Notes under the pieces: generated by a model
What the model was told of the DNA's origin: nothing
What the model saw: only the letters and a program-made list of their open reading frames with translations
Database searches by the model: none
Program-made: the position numbers and the translations under genes
NCBI RefSeq assembly: GCF_001968985.1
Contig: NZ_MOEN01000003.1
Location: forward strand, 1 to 64,000
Source of the DNA: Desulfurobacterium indicum
GTDB taxonomy: Bacteria; Aquificota; Aquificia; Desulfurobacteriales; Desulfurobacteriaceae
DNA length: 64,000 nt
Reading direction: 5' to 3'
In this document: piece after piece, positions 1-7,396 of the stretch
Layout: the number at the start of each line of letters is the position of its first letter
Numbering within the stretch: the first letter of the stretch is position 1

Positions 1-442
1 TGAGGCTAAGGAAGAACTTCAGGATATGTTCTCCAGGAGGTACTCCTAATGGTTTACACAAAATTATTGACACAACCCATTCCTTGCATGCAGTAACCAA
101 ATTTTCCCATTCCCATTTGCCTTCCTTGCTTTTAGGAATTATGTGATCCACTGTTACATTATTATCTTTTAAGTATTTTCCACAGTAGGCACATCTAAAG
201 TTATCTCTCAGAAAAATAGTTTTCCTTGTTGGTGAAGAGCGGCTCCACTCTTTTTTCAAAATAGCCACTTTTATTACCATAGGTGCATTATATTCTCTAT
301 TAACAGTTTTTATTGAAAAGTGCTTGTAATATTCCAGACACTCAGCTCTGCCTGTATAGGTGAGAATAAACGCTTTTGTGTGAGAAAACAGCGTAAATGG
401 ACGATACGTTATATCAAGAACAATAACCGGCCAATTTTTCAA
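1..442 (-). CDS. HNH endonuclease, partial at left edge and probably damaged
   Basis: HNH nuclease of the single-domain type that begins with a VLVLD-like strand. It reads off the left edge, so only 147 codons are visible. I take the TTG at 442 as start: GAGG (448-451) lies 5 nt ahead, no in-frame ATG lies before it, and a stop codon lies shortly upstream. The ORF reproduces the family pattern: VIVLDITYRPF near residue 6, TGRAE near 30, first zinc pair CAYC (84-87), VDHIIPKS (98-105) and NLVTAC (114-119). The family's second zinc cysteine and following Asn (C-x-x-C-N) are missing in this frame. A Cys-Val-Asn-Asn string sits in another frame just downstream, as expected from a small indel. Intact nucleases of this family cut DNA, and many lie in mobile or accessory contexts. 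Family identity is firm; whether it is a pseudogene is inferred. Confidence 0.75.
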   Translation of the reverse strand, partial: MKNWPVIVLDITYRPFTLFSHTKAFILTYTGRAECLEYYKHFSIKTVNREYNAPMVIKVAILKKEWSRSSPTRKTIFLRDNFRCAYCGKYLKDNNVTVDHIIPKSKEGKWEWENLVTACKEWVVSIILCKPLGVPPGEHILKFFLSL

Positions 443-502
443 TTGTTCCTCAAAAGCAGATTTGCAAGTTTCAATTTATTGCATGAAATGTTAAAAAAGT
501 TA

Positions 503-527
503 ATTAACCATAAATATTAATAGTTAA
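503..527. repeat. 25-bp AT-rich direct repeat, copy A (left of recombinase gene)
   Basis: This copy matches 1500-1524 at 24 of 25 positions; both begin ATTAACCATAAATAT and end ATAGTTAA. It overlaps the stop codon of the recombinase gene. The unit is itself an imperfect palindrome (TTAACCAT against ATAGTTAA). Together the two copies enclose the recombinase gene. Confidence 0.8.
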
Positions 528-1348
528 CCTACACTGCTAAAAACTTTGTCGGCAACTTTAAACATAACATCATCGCGAACCTTAGCATATCTTGCAGTTG
601 TGTTTGGCGATGCATGGCCTAAGAATGCCTGTATGATTCTTATGTCAACACCTCTATCAACTAAAATTGTGGCAAAAGTGTGCCTTAACTTATGGGGATG
701 TAGTTTTACTCCTGTTTCTTCGGCTATTCTGTTAAAGATGTATTTCGCCCCCTGGTAGGTTAAAGGAAACAGTTTTTCACCGTCTAAAGAGTTTATGTAT
801 GTTTCAAGTTCTCGTGAAAAATCTTCCGGAAGAGGTATAAATCTCTCCTTACCTCCCTTTCCAACAACTCTTAAGACTTTTCTTCCCTTTGCAGTAACTA
901 TGTCTTTTTTATTTAAGGATAAAAGTTCTGAGATACGCAGTCCGCAGAAAAGGATTGTTTTCACCATTAAATAATCTCTATAACACCTCTTTCTGGCCGC
1001 CTGAAAAACCTTATTCACTTCTTCGTAAGAAAGTGCTTCTGGAACTTTTTGTTTAACCTTTCTTATCCTTAAAGACTTTTTAACAGGATTGTTTTTTATA
1101 ACTTCCATGTCAACTAAAAAGTTAAAAAATGAGTTGAGGGCAGAAAGACGCCTGTTTATGAGAGAAGGACTGCAGTTTAAACTTCCTCTAAAGATCATGA
1201 TGTCTGATGTTTTTATCTCTTCTACTTCTTTGTCACCTATCAGTTCTTTGAAAATAGATAGATCCTTTCTGTATTCTTTGATAGTTCTTTCAGCCAGTTC
1301 CTTTGATTTAAAGTTGAGAAACAGTTCAACTGCCTGAGAAAACTTCAT
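524..1348 (-). CDS. tyrosine recombinase, XerC/XerD/XerA-like
   Basis: Site-specific tyrosine recombinase of 274 residues, the usual Xer length. Residues 1-90 are the SAM-like DNA-binding domain and about 105-270 the catalytic domain. The full catalytic set is visible: Arg138 in GLRISEL, Lys164 in VGKGGKER, His219-x-x-Arg222 in HPHKLRH, His245 in FLGHAS, and the nucleophile Tyr254. Such proteins resolve chromosome dimers or integrate small elements. Either role is possible here because this is the only recombinase in view and no dif site was recognised. The gene has its own good sigma-70 promoter (1395-1423) beside an inverted repeat. It is bracketed by a 24/25-identical 25-bp repeat, which would suit a self-mobilising or self-regulating gene. 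That reading is inference. Confidence 0.9.
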   Translation of the reverse strand: MKFSQAVELFLNFKSKELAERTIKEYRKDLSIFKELIGDKEVEEIKTSDIMIFRGSLNCSPSLINRRLSALNSFFNFLVDMEVIKNNPVKKSLRIRKVKQKVPEALSYEEVNKVFQAARKRCYRDYLMVKTILFCGLRISELLSLNKKDIVTAKGRKVLRVVGKGGKERFIPLPEDFSRELETYINSLDGEKLFPLTYQGAKYIFNRIAEETGVKLHPHKLRHTFATILVDRGVDIRIIQAFLGHASPNTTARYAKVRDDVMFKVADKVFSSVG

Positions 1349-1394
1349 ATTGCCCCCAAGAGATTGATTAGCAATATCTTTCCTCTATACTCGA

Positions 1395-1423
1395 ATTTTA
1401 TCATTGACTATAACAAATGTCAA
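1395..1423 (-). promoter_or_regulatory. sigma-70 promoter of the recombinase gene
   Basis: On the minus strand, TTGACA (1423-1418) and TAAAAT (1400-1395) are separated by exactly 17 bp, 47 bp upstream of the recombinase ATG. Both hexamers are close to consensus. Confidence 0.7.
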
Positions 1424-1436
1424 TTTTCTATAGTCA
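1405..1436. promoter_or_regulatory. inverted repeat overlapping the recombinase promoter, possible operator
   Basis: Perfect 8-bp arms TGACTATA (1405-1412) and TATAGTCA (1429-1436) are separated by 16 bp. One arm lies in the spacer of the recombinase promoter and the other just upstream of its -35. This geometry suits a dimeric regulator or the recombinase itself. Confidence 0.5.
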
Positions 1437-1499
1437 TTCTTTCTGAACATCGACTGAAACACAGTTGTCTGTCTGAACTCGCCTCGGCTACCTACATTT

Positions 1500-1524
1500 A
1501 TTAACCATAAATATAAATAGTTAA
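1500..1524. repeat. 25-bp AT-rich direct repeat, copy B (right of recombinase gene)
   Basis: Same unit and orientation as copy A at 503-527, with one mismatch (position 1515, A instead of T). It lies 151 bp upstream of the recombinase start codon. Confidence 0.8.
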
Positions 1525-1643
1525 TAGAAAAATAGCCATATATTTTACCTATAACAGAACAGTAAATATAAATATACTCTCCAAAAGCAAAATTCGCTTG
1601 AAGGGCGAATGGTTCGATATTTTTGAGAATATCCGGATATAGC

Positions 1644-1667
1644 TAACCATAAAATTTTATAGTTATA
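1644..1667. repeat. diverged third copy of the palindromic repeat (copy C)
   Basis: Begins TAACCATAAA and ends TATAGTTA like copies A and B, but has a different centre that makes it a nearly perfect palindrome with one mismatched pair. It lies 73 bp upstream of the small membrane-peptide gene. Confidence 0.5.
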
Positions 1668-1739
1668 AATATTTGTTAAGGATATTAAGAAGATCAGGCA
1701 AAAATTTAGTAATAGAAAAAATTTGAAGGAGGTACCAGT

Positions 1740-1889
1740 ATGACTCGTCAGGTCTCAATGAGAGAGAAAGGAATCCTCATTATTGAAATAGCATCGTTTT
1801 TAATTGCTTCATTTTTTACTGGTATTTTGACAGTGGCTATTTTCCCATTCTGGATGTTGATTTCAACGGTTTTAGACATGGCAGAATAA
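1740..1889 (+). CDS. 49-residue membrane peptide, unknown function
   Basis: A small ORF that begins MTRQVSMREKG and ends LDMAE. The central segment, roughly residues 12-42, is strongly hydrophobic (SFLIASFFTGILTVAIF) and should form one or two membrane passes. A very strong ribosome site, GAAGGAGG, lies 6 nt ahead of the ATG, which argues for real translation. It follows repeat copy C by about 70 bp and precedes the nucleotidase by 62 bp. I recognise no family. No terminator follows, so it could share a transcript with the nucleotidase, although a TTGACA lies between them. It could be a small regulator, a toxin-like peptide or a subunit of a membrane complex; nothing in the sequence decides. 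Confidence 0.6.
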   Translation: MTRQVSMREKGILIIEIASFLIASFFTGILTVAIFPFWMLISTVLDMAE

Positions 1890-1951
1890 AAACTTAACAA
1901 AGTATTGACATTTTCCTCCTTATCATAATTAAAACTTTAAGGAGGAAAAAA

Positions 1952-3745
1952 ATGAGAAAATTTGTTGCTCTCGCAACGGTTGCTGCTGTTTTAAGTTCCT
2001 GCGGCTTAAAAAGAAACTGTTTGAAGACCACCCCTGAAAAACCTGTAACTATCACTATCATTCACATGAATGATATCCACTCTCACTTAAAATCGGACAG
2101 AAGAAAGTTGCTGTTTAACGAAAAAAAATACTATGTTTATATGGGAGGTCTAAACAGAGCAATAACGAAAATAAAAGAATTACAGAGGCAGTCTGAAAAT
2201 CCTGTAATTCTTAATGCCGGAGATATGATTCAGGGCACGCTCTATTATGTTCTGTTTCATGGCAACGCTACGGCAGATCTTCTCAATCTTATTAAGTGGG
2301 ATGCCGTTACAATCGGAAATCACGAGTTTGATAATGGAGACAGAGGCTTAAAACTGTTTTTAGATAGATTGAAAGCACCTGTGGTAAGTGCAAATATTGT
2401 TCCTGAAAAAGATAGTTCACTCTACGGATATTGGAAACCTTACAGAATAATTAAAAGAGACGGTGAAAAGATTGGCATCATAGGTATAGGGTATTCTCAG
2501 AAGACTAAAAATTCTTCCAACCCTGGGAAAGATATAAAGTTTTTAGATGAAAAGGCAACAGTAAGAAAATACATTTCTGAGCTGAAGAATAAGGGAGTTG
2601 ATAAGATTATTGTCCTTAGCCATTTTGGAATGAAAAACGACATATCTATGGCAAAAGAAGTTAAGGGAATTGATGTCATTATTGATGGAGATTCCCATTC
2701 TCTTCTTGGTAATTATACTGCTTATGGTTTAAAAAGTGCCTATCCAACCTATCCAGTTACAGTTAAATCTCCAGACGGCAAAAAAGTTTGTGTTGCTTCT
2801 GCCTGGGAATATGGATATGCCGTTGGGGACTTAAAGGTAAAATTTGATGCAGATGGAAACGTGATAGATTGTAATGGTGTTTCAACAGTTGTTCTTAAAG
2901 ATAAATTTTTGAAAAAGGAAAACGGGAAGAAAGTTCCTGTTTCAATAGAAGAAAGGATAGCAATAGGTAAAGAGATAGCAAAAAGTGATGGGAAACTTGA
3001 GGTATTACCGGCAGATAAAGATGCCACAAGAATTCTTGCCAGATACTCTTCTAAGGTTGACAGATTAAAGAAACAGGTAATAGGAGTATCTGCCCAATTT
3101 CTAGGACACAATAGAATACCAGGGGATAAATGGGATGGAGTCAGCTACCTGCCTGAGCACGGAAGTGAAATTGCTCCTCTTGTTGCAAAATCTTTCTACC
3201 TGAAGGTCAAAGATGCAGATATTGCTATTCAAAACGCAGGTGGCGTGAGAACTCCTTTAGATGAAGGGAATATTACTATCGGAGAAGTTTATAAAATGTT
3301 GCCTTTCAGCAATACTCTCTACACGATAAAAATGACTGGAAAAGAGGTGAAGCAGGTCCTTGAAGATGCAATTTCAAACTTTATGGATAAACACGGTTCT
3401 ACCGGTTCTTTCCCTTATGTTTATGGGATTCGATACGATGTTGATCTGAGTAAACCTTACGGAAGCAGAGTCTATAACATAGAAATCATGGAGAGAAGGA
3501 CAGGAATCTGGCATCCAATAAAAATGAATAAACTTTACACAGTGGTAACTAATAGTTACGTTGCTTCAGGCAAGGATGGATACGTAACATTCGTAACAGC
3601 GCAAAAACTTCACGGTAAAGGGGTGAATACCTATTTTGGATATGCAGAAAGTTTTGTGGATATGGTTAAAAATTTAACGGCTCAAAGAAAAAAACTTAAA
3701 GAGTTACCTTTAAATGAAAAACCGGTGCAGCATTTTAGAAGATAG
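1952..3745 (+). CDS. 5'-nucleotidase/metallophosphatase lipoprotein (UshA/CpdB family)
   Basis: Periplasmic nucleotide-salvage phosphohydrolase of 597 residues. A short signal ends in a lipobox, VLSSC, with Cys17 as the acylation site. The calcineurin-like domain carries the metal motifs NDIHSH (40-45), NAGDMIQG (88-95), GNHEFDNG (122-129), a metal His at LSHFG (about 224) and DGDSHS (245-250). The substrate-binding 5'-nucleotidase C-terminal domain follows (about 380-565), with NAGGVR, LPFSNTL and ASGKDGY. It would strip phosphate from nucleotides or 2',3'-cyclic nucleotides; the exact substrate cannot be told from sequence. AAGGAGG (1938-1944) precedes the ATG. A TTGACA at 1905-1910 may be the -35, but no good -10 follows. 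The stop codon lies in a strong intrinsic terminator. Confidence 0.9.
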   Translation: MRKFVALATVAAVLSSCGLKRNCLKTTPEKPVTITIIHMNDIHSHLKSDRRKLLFNEKKYYVYMGGLNRAITKIKELQRQSENPVILNAGDMIQGTLYYVLFHGNATADLLNLIKWDAVTIGNHEFDNGDRGLKLFLDRLKAPVVSANIVPEKDSSLYGYWKPYRIIKRDGEKIGIIGIGYSQKTKNSSNPGKDIKFLDEKATVRKYISELKNKGVDKIIVLSHFGMKNDISMAKEVKGIDVIIDGDSHSLLGNYTAYGLKSAYPTYPVTVKSPDGKKVCVASAWEYGYAVGDLKVKFDADGNVIDCNGVSTVVLKDKFLKKENGKKVPVSIEERIAIGKEIAKSDGKLEVLPADKDATRILARYSSKVDRLKKQVIGVSAQFLGHNRIPGDKWDGVSYLPEHGSEIAPLVAKSFYLKVKDADIAIQNAGGVRTPLDEGNITIGEVYKMLPFSNTLYTIKMTGKEVKQVLEDAISNFMDKHGSTGSFPYVYGIRYDVDLSKPYGSRVYNIEIMERRTGIWHPIKMNKLYTVVTNSYVASGKDGYVTFVTAQKLHGKGVNTYFGYAESFVDMVKNLTAQRKKLKELPLNEKPVQHFRR

Positions 3746-3774
3746 GGGAAATTCCCCTATCTTAAAAATTTTTT
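3741..3774 (+). terminator. intrinsic terminator after the nucleotidase
   Basis: A 10-bp perfect stem, GATAGGGGAA (3741-3750) with TTCCCCTATC (3752-3761), has a one-base centre. It is followed by TTAAAAA and six T. It overlaps the nucleotidase stop codon. Confidence 0.85.
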
Positions 3775-3818
3775 CCCTTTTGCCGATAACAGTTTCAAAT
3801 GAGGTAAAGGGGAAAACA

Positions 3819-4142
3819 ATGAGAAAGATTGATAATCTGCTGTTCTTCTATGAGCTTTACCTTGAAGGGTTGGATGAGAGAAATCTTCTTCAATGGAGTA
3901 TGGTTCTTGATGTCCGTAGCGAAATTGAAAAGTATCTTAAAAGAAAGAAGGAAGTTCCTTCTGCAGCAAGAAGAGTCATAAACAGGCTTGATGAAATATT
4001 GAAAAGAAAGCTTTCAAGAGCTTATTCATACGTTAACTTCGAAAGGTTGAGGGAAATGCAATTTCCCAAACCTTCTCCAGAGTTATGGTGGTACTATCCC
4101 GAGCACTTTTCATATCAGAATATTCACTTACAAACTGTTTAG
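3819..4142 (+). CDS. 107-residue protein of unknown function
   Basis: Begins MRKIDNLLFFYELYLEG and is mostly alpha-helical in composition, with no signal peptide, membrane segment or cysteine. It ends in an aromatic, proline-containing tail (ELWWYYPEHF near residue 90). The ATG at 3819 is chosen because AAAGGGG lies 6 nt upstream; an ATG further upstream lies before the nucleotidase terminator. Basic residues in the middle (KRKK, RRVINR, KRKLSR) could contact nucleic acid, but no fold is recognised. It stands alone on the plus strand, and its stop overlaps the sfsA stop by 4 bp. Confidence 0.7.
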   Translation: MRKIDNLLFFYELYLEGLDERNLLQWSMVLDVRSEIEKYLKRKKEVPSAARRVINRLDEILKRKLSRAYSYVNFERLREMQFPKPSPELWWYYPEHFSYQNIHLQTV

Positions 4143-4828
4143 TAGAGCAATTTTACCGTTCCATTTAATATTATTTTACCGTTTTCTATTTTTACTTTGA
4201 AAGCTTTAAATTCAACTCCTTTATCAAGTGCCATGTAGAAAGTTTCGGCGAACTGCGGATCTGTTTGCTCGTTAGGCTTGAAAAACTTAGCATCTCTTAA
4301 AATCATCAGAAGTATATATGTGCAAAATCCTTTTTCTTTTAGCCTTATAAGTTCTTCCAGATGCTTTTTTCCTCTTTTAGTGGGAGCGTCAGGAAAAAGG
4401 CAAATTTCATCTTTCCGCAGATTACACCCTTTAAGTTCAACGTAGTGGCTTCCATCGACTAAAAAGTCTATTCGACTTTTCCCGATAGTTACCTCTTTTT
4501 TTAAACTTTTCGGGATAAAACCTAAAATACCCTGTTTTATAGCAGCTTCTCCAATTAAAGAATGAATGGAAGTATTTAGCAATATAAAACCTTCTTTCAT
4601 TTTTGCCGCTATAAGTTTTGAGTCTGTTTTAAGATGAGGAGGATTTAATGAGATCAGAATTTTCCTACCTTTTACAAGAATTTCCTTCAACCTTCCGGTA
4701 TCAGCAATATGACAGGTTATGATTTTTCCGTTTAACAGACATTCACCTACAAAACGGTTTTTTCTTTGAAGGAAAGTAGCTTCTTTTAAGTTTCCAAACT
4801 TTTCTGAAAGATCAAGAAGTACTGCCAT
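4139..4828 (-). CDS. sfsA: SfsA family protein
   Basis: A 229-residue SfsA-family protein at full family length. The N-terminal OB-like part has RKNRFVGECLLNG (about 22-34) and HIADTGRLKE (about 40-49). The C-terminal PD-(D/E)XK-like part has KSRIDFLVDG, YVELKGCNL and FPDAPTKRGKKHLEEL. SfsA was first described in E. coli as a sugar-fermentation stimulator and is thought to be a nucleic-acid-binding or nuclease protein; its cellular role is unsettled. It is the last gene of the minus-strand operon starting with the M16 peptidase, and it follows the histidine phosphatase after a 35-bp gap that contains a G/C-rich hairpin. Confidence 0.9.
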   Translation of the reverse strand: MAVLLDLSEKFGNLKEATFLQRKNRFVGECLLNGKIITCHIADTGRLKEILVKGRKILISLNPPHLKTDSKLIAAKMKEGFILLNTSIHSLIGEAAIKQGILGFIPKSLKKEVTIGKSRIDFLVDGSHYVELKGCNLRKDEICLFPDAPTKRGKKHLEELIRLKEKGFCTYILLMILRDAKFFKPNEQTDPQFAETFYMALDKGVEFKAFKVKIENGKIILNGTVKLLY

Positions 4829-4839
4829 TCATCAACCTG

Positions 4840-4865
4840 AAAGGAGGGGAAAAACTCCCCCCTTT
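4840..4865 (-). terminator. hairpin between the histidine phosphatase and sfsA (possible attenuator)
   Basis: AAAGG-A-GGG and CCC-C-CCTTT can pair around an A/T-rich loop, with one mismatch. No T run follows on the minus strand, so it may only reduce read-through or stabilise the 3' end of the upstream message. It also crowds the sfsA ribosome site. Confidence 0.4.
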
Positions 4866-5517
4866 AAAGTGATTTTTGAATTTCAAAATCAATGTCTTTA
4901 CCTAAATGGCCTGTAGCATTTGCAACGTGAACAATGACATTCTTCGTTTTCGGATTGTATTCAAGAACAGTTATTCCACAGTTTGCCTGCTTAAATGCCC
5001 AAAACTTATTGAGGTCTGTCTCCAGAACATGGCACATTATAACTTTATTTGTAGCGTCATGACCCACTATAACAATTAAGTCATCATCATCAAACTGAGA
5101 CACAACTTTTTCAAAAGCTTTTACAGCTCTGTCATAAACGTCCTGGAGGGTTTCTCCACCTTCTCCCGGCATTCTCACTTCTGCCGGTTTTTCTCTCCAT
5201 AGCTTTAAAAGTTTTGGATATTTTTTCTCTACGTCACTTGCTAAAAGTCCTTCCCATTCTCCGTGGTCAATTTCTTTAAAACCTTCTTCTGTTTGAACAG
5301 AAAGATTATGATGCTTTGCTATTTCGGCCGCAGTGTCGTAACACCTTTTGAGAGGACTGGCAAAAACTGCCTTTACGGGAAAATTCTTCAAAGCCTCTCC
5401 TGCTTTTCTTGCCTGTTCCTTTCCCTCTTCGTTTAACGGAATATCCATCTTCCCCTGATATCTTCCTTCTGCGTTCCAGACAGTTTTTCCATGTCTGACA
5501 AGTATTATTTTTGGCAT
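4864..5517 (-). CDS. histidine phosphatase family protein (PspA/GpmB type)
   Basis: A 217-residue branch-1 histidine phosphatase, about the length of cofactor-dependent phosphoglycerate mutase-like phosphatases. Phospho-His9 is in VRHGKTVWN (7-15), Arg58 in SPLKRCYDT, Glu82 in the KEIDHGEWEG loop and the second His153 in VGHDATNK. In Hydrogenobacter, another Aquificota member, a protein of this family is the metal-independent phosphoserine phosphatase of serine synthesis. That is an attractive assignment here, but GpmB- or CobC-like roles are also open. It lies 13 bp after pycB, with AGGAGAG before the ATG, so it is co-transcribed with carbon-fixation genes. Confidence 0.85.
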   Translation of the reverse strand: MPKIILVRHGKTVWNAEGRYQGKMDIPLNEEGKEQARKAGEALKNFPVKAVFASPLKRCYDTAAEIAKHHNLSVQTEEGFKEIDHGEWEGLLASDVEKKYPKLLKLWREKPAEVRMPGEGGETLQDVYDRAVKAFEKVVSQFDDDDLIVIVGHDATNKVIMCHVLETDLNKFWAFKQANCGITVLEYNPKTKNVIVHVANATGHLGKDIDFEIQKSL

Positions 5518-5530
5518 ACTTCTCTCCTGC

Positions 5531-7381
5531 TTATTCTATTGTCATTATTACTTCGTCAGGGTTAATCTGATCACCGGGCTTTACATAGATAGCTTTAACA
5601 GTTCCACTTATAGGTGCGTGGACTTCGTTCTGCATTTTCATCGCTTCAACAATGGCAACAACGTCTCCTTCGTTAACCTGATCACCTTCTTTAACTTTTA
5701 TCTCAACAACCTTTGCAGGCATTGGTGATGTAACGTCACCTTCTTTTATTGCCTTTGGACGTTTAGAACTACTTGTAAGTCCACCGCTGATTTCTACTTC
5801 TCCGGCAGTCGGAACAACTTCAACGAGTGGTTCGACGACAACTTCTTCAAGCCTACCGTCTATCTTAATGAAATAAGGTTTTTTTCCGTCAGTTTTGTGT
5901 CCAACGCCTGCAATCTTTACATGGTAGCTTTCACCGTGAACGTTGATAATAAATTCTGTCGGAGCAAGAGGTTGAGGACACAGCTTTTCTTCCTCGAGCG
6001 TATCTGCAAGATCTTCTTCAGAAATCGCAGGAATCTCTCCTTTCTCAACTTTTTCTCTCCATTCAAAAAACTCTTTTGCAACCTGTGGAAAGAGGCAGTA
6101 AGAAAGAACATCTTCTTCGGATCTTGCAAGGCCTTCGATTTCCTTTCTTCTCCGTTCTAGTTCAGGTTCAAGCAAATCTGCAGGCCTGCAGGTAATAGGC
6201 TGCTCATCTCCAAGAATTTTTTTGATAATCTCTTCTTTTATTGGAGCTGGAGGTTTACCGTAAAGTCCTTTTACATAATTCTTGGTTTCCTGAGTAATCA
6301 TCTTATATCTTTCACCTGCAAGAACATTAAGAACTGCCTGTGTTCCGACTATCTGACTTGTAGGTGTAACAAGGGGAGGATAACCGAGATCTTCTCTAAC
6401 TCTTGGAATCTCCTTTAAAACTTCTTCTAATCTATCAAGAGCGCCCTGTTCTTTAAGTTGATTGACAAGGTTTGACATCATTCCGCCGGGGATTTGATGT
6501 TCAAGAACTCCTGCATCTACACCTTTAAAATTCATGTCATATTTTTGGTAGTGTTTCCTTACTTCTTTAAAGTGTTTTGCCATTTTTGCAAGAGCTTCTT
6601 TATCAAGATCTATTTCATATCCAAGTTCTTTTAGAACATAAGCCATCGTTTCGGTAGCCGGGTGTGAAGTATCTGAAGCCATTGGTGAAATGGCAACATC
6701 AAAAAGATCTGCTCCAGCTTCGGCTGCTTTGAGCTGTGTCATCTCAGCCATACCACTCGTGCAGTGGGTATGAATATGAACAGGAAGACCTGTTTCTTCC
6801 TTTATCGCCTTTACAAGGGAATATGCCTTTTCTGGAGACAAAAGGCTCGCCATGTCTTTTATCGTTATGATATCAACACCCATGTCCTTGTATTGAAGAG
6901 CAAGTTCAACGTATAGATCTTCAGTGTGAACGGGACTTATTGTGTAAGATATCGCTCCTTCTACTATCTTCCCGCATTCTTTCGCCGTTTCTACAGCAAC
7001 TTCAACGTTTCTAAGGTCATTAAGAGCATCAAAAACCCTGAAAACATCTATCCCGTTTTCGGCTGCTTTTCTTACAAAAGCTTTAACAACATCATCAGGG
7101 TAATGTCTGTAACCTACCAGATTTTGACCTCTCAAAAGCATTTGAAGCTTTGAGTTCGGCATAAGTTTTCTCAGGATTTTTAATCTTTCCCATGGATCTT
7201 CTCTTAAAAATCTCAGGCAGGCATCAAATGTAGCACCTCCCCACATTTCAACAGACCAAAAACCTGCTTTGTCAATAACAGGTGCTATATCTATCATGTC
7301 TTTTGTCTTCATCCTCGTGGCAAAGAGAGACTGATGGGCATCTCTCAATGTTACGTCTGTAAACTGGAGTTTCTTTTCCAT
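5531..7381 (-). CDS. pycB: carboxyltransferase/biotin-carrier subunit (PycB/CfiA type)
   Basis: A 616-residue carboxyltransferase subunit. It has an HMGL-like TIM barrel (about 1-290; TDVTLRDAHQSLFATRMKT and the metal site HIHTHCTSG), a PYC/OADA central domain (about 295-500), a linker, and a C-terminal biotinyl domain with the acceptor Lys582 in EAMKMQN. It transfers CO2 from carboxybiotin to pyruvate, or in Aquificota possibly to 2-oxoglutarate (CfiA), feeding the reductive TCA cycle. No membrane beta/gamma decarboxylase subunits are nearby, which argues against a sodium-pumping decarboxylase. The ATG at 7381 is chosen because AGGAGG lies 7 nt upstream; the TTG two codons earlier is too close to it. 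It lies 15 bp after pycA. Confidence 0.9.
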   Translation of the reverse strand: MEKKLQFTDVTLRDAHQSLFATRMKTKDMIDIAPVIDKAGFWSVEMWGGATFDACLRFLREDPWERLKILRKLMPNSKLQMLLRGQNLVGYRHYPDDVVKAFVRKAAENGIDVFRVFDALNDLRNVEVAVETAKECGKIVEGAISYTISPVHTEDLYVELALQYKDMGVDIITIKDMASLLSPEKAYSLVKAIKEETGLPVHIHTHCTSGMAEMTQLKAAEAGADLFDVAISPMASDTSHPATETMAYVLKELGYEIDLDKEALAKMAKHFKEVRKHYQKYDMNFKGVDAGVLEHQIPGGMMSNLVNQLKEQGALDRLEEVLKEIPRVREDLGYPPLVTPTSQIVGTQAVLNVLAGERYKMITQETKNYVKGLYGKPPAPIKEEIIKKILGDEQPITCRPADLLEPELERRRKEIEGLARSEEDVLSYCLFPQVAKEFFEWREKVEKGEIPAISEEDLADTLEEEKLCPQPLAPTEFIINVHGESYHVKIAGVGHKTDGKKPYFIKIDGRLEEVVVEPLVEVVPTAGEVEISGGLTSSSKRPKAIKEGDVTSPMPAKVVEIKVKEGDQVNEGDVVAIVEAMKMQNEVHAPISGTVKAIYVKPGDQINPDEVIMTIE

Positions 7382-7396
7382 GCTCAATCCTCCTGA

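Larger units (their letters stand above)
1349..1739. other. 391-bp non-coding AT-rich region between divergent genes
   Basis: No gene is seen here. It contains a minus-strand promoter for the recombinase, an 8-bp inverted repeat (1405-1436), repeat copies B (1500-1524) and C (1644-1667), a small hairpin (ATTCGC 1592-1597 with GCGAAT 1605-1610), and a 12-bp perfect palindrome ATATCCGGATAT (1629-1640). This density of symmetric sequence exceeds that of any other intergenic gap in the window. Confidence 0.7.

Noticed and set aside
503-527. Possible dif site for the Xer-like recombinase
   Set aside because: The 25-bp unit does not resemble the known 28-bp dif arms that I can recall, and it occurs in more than one copy close together.
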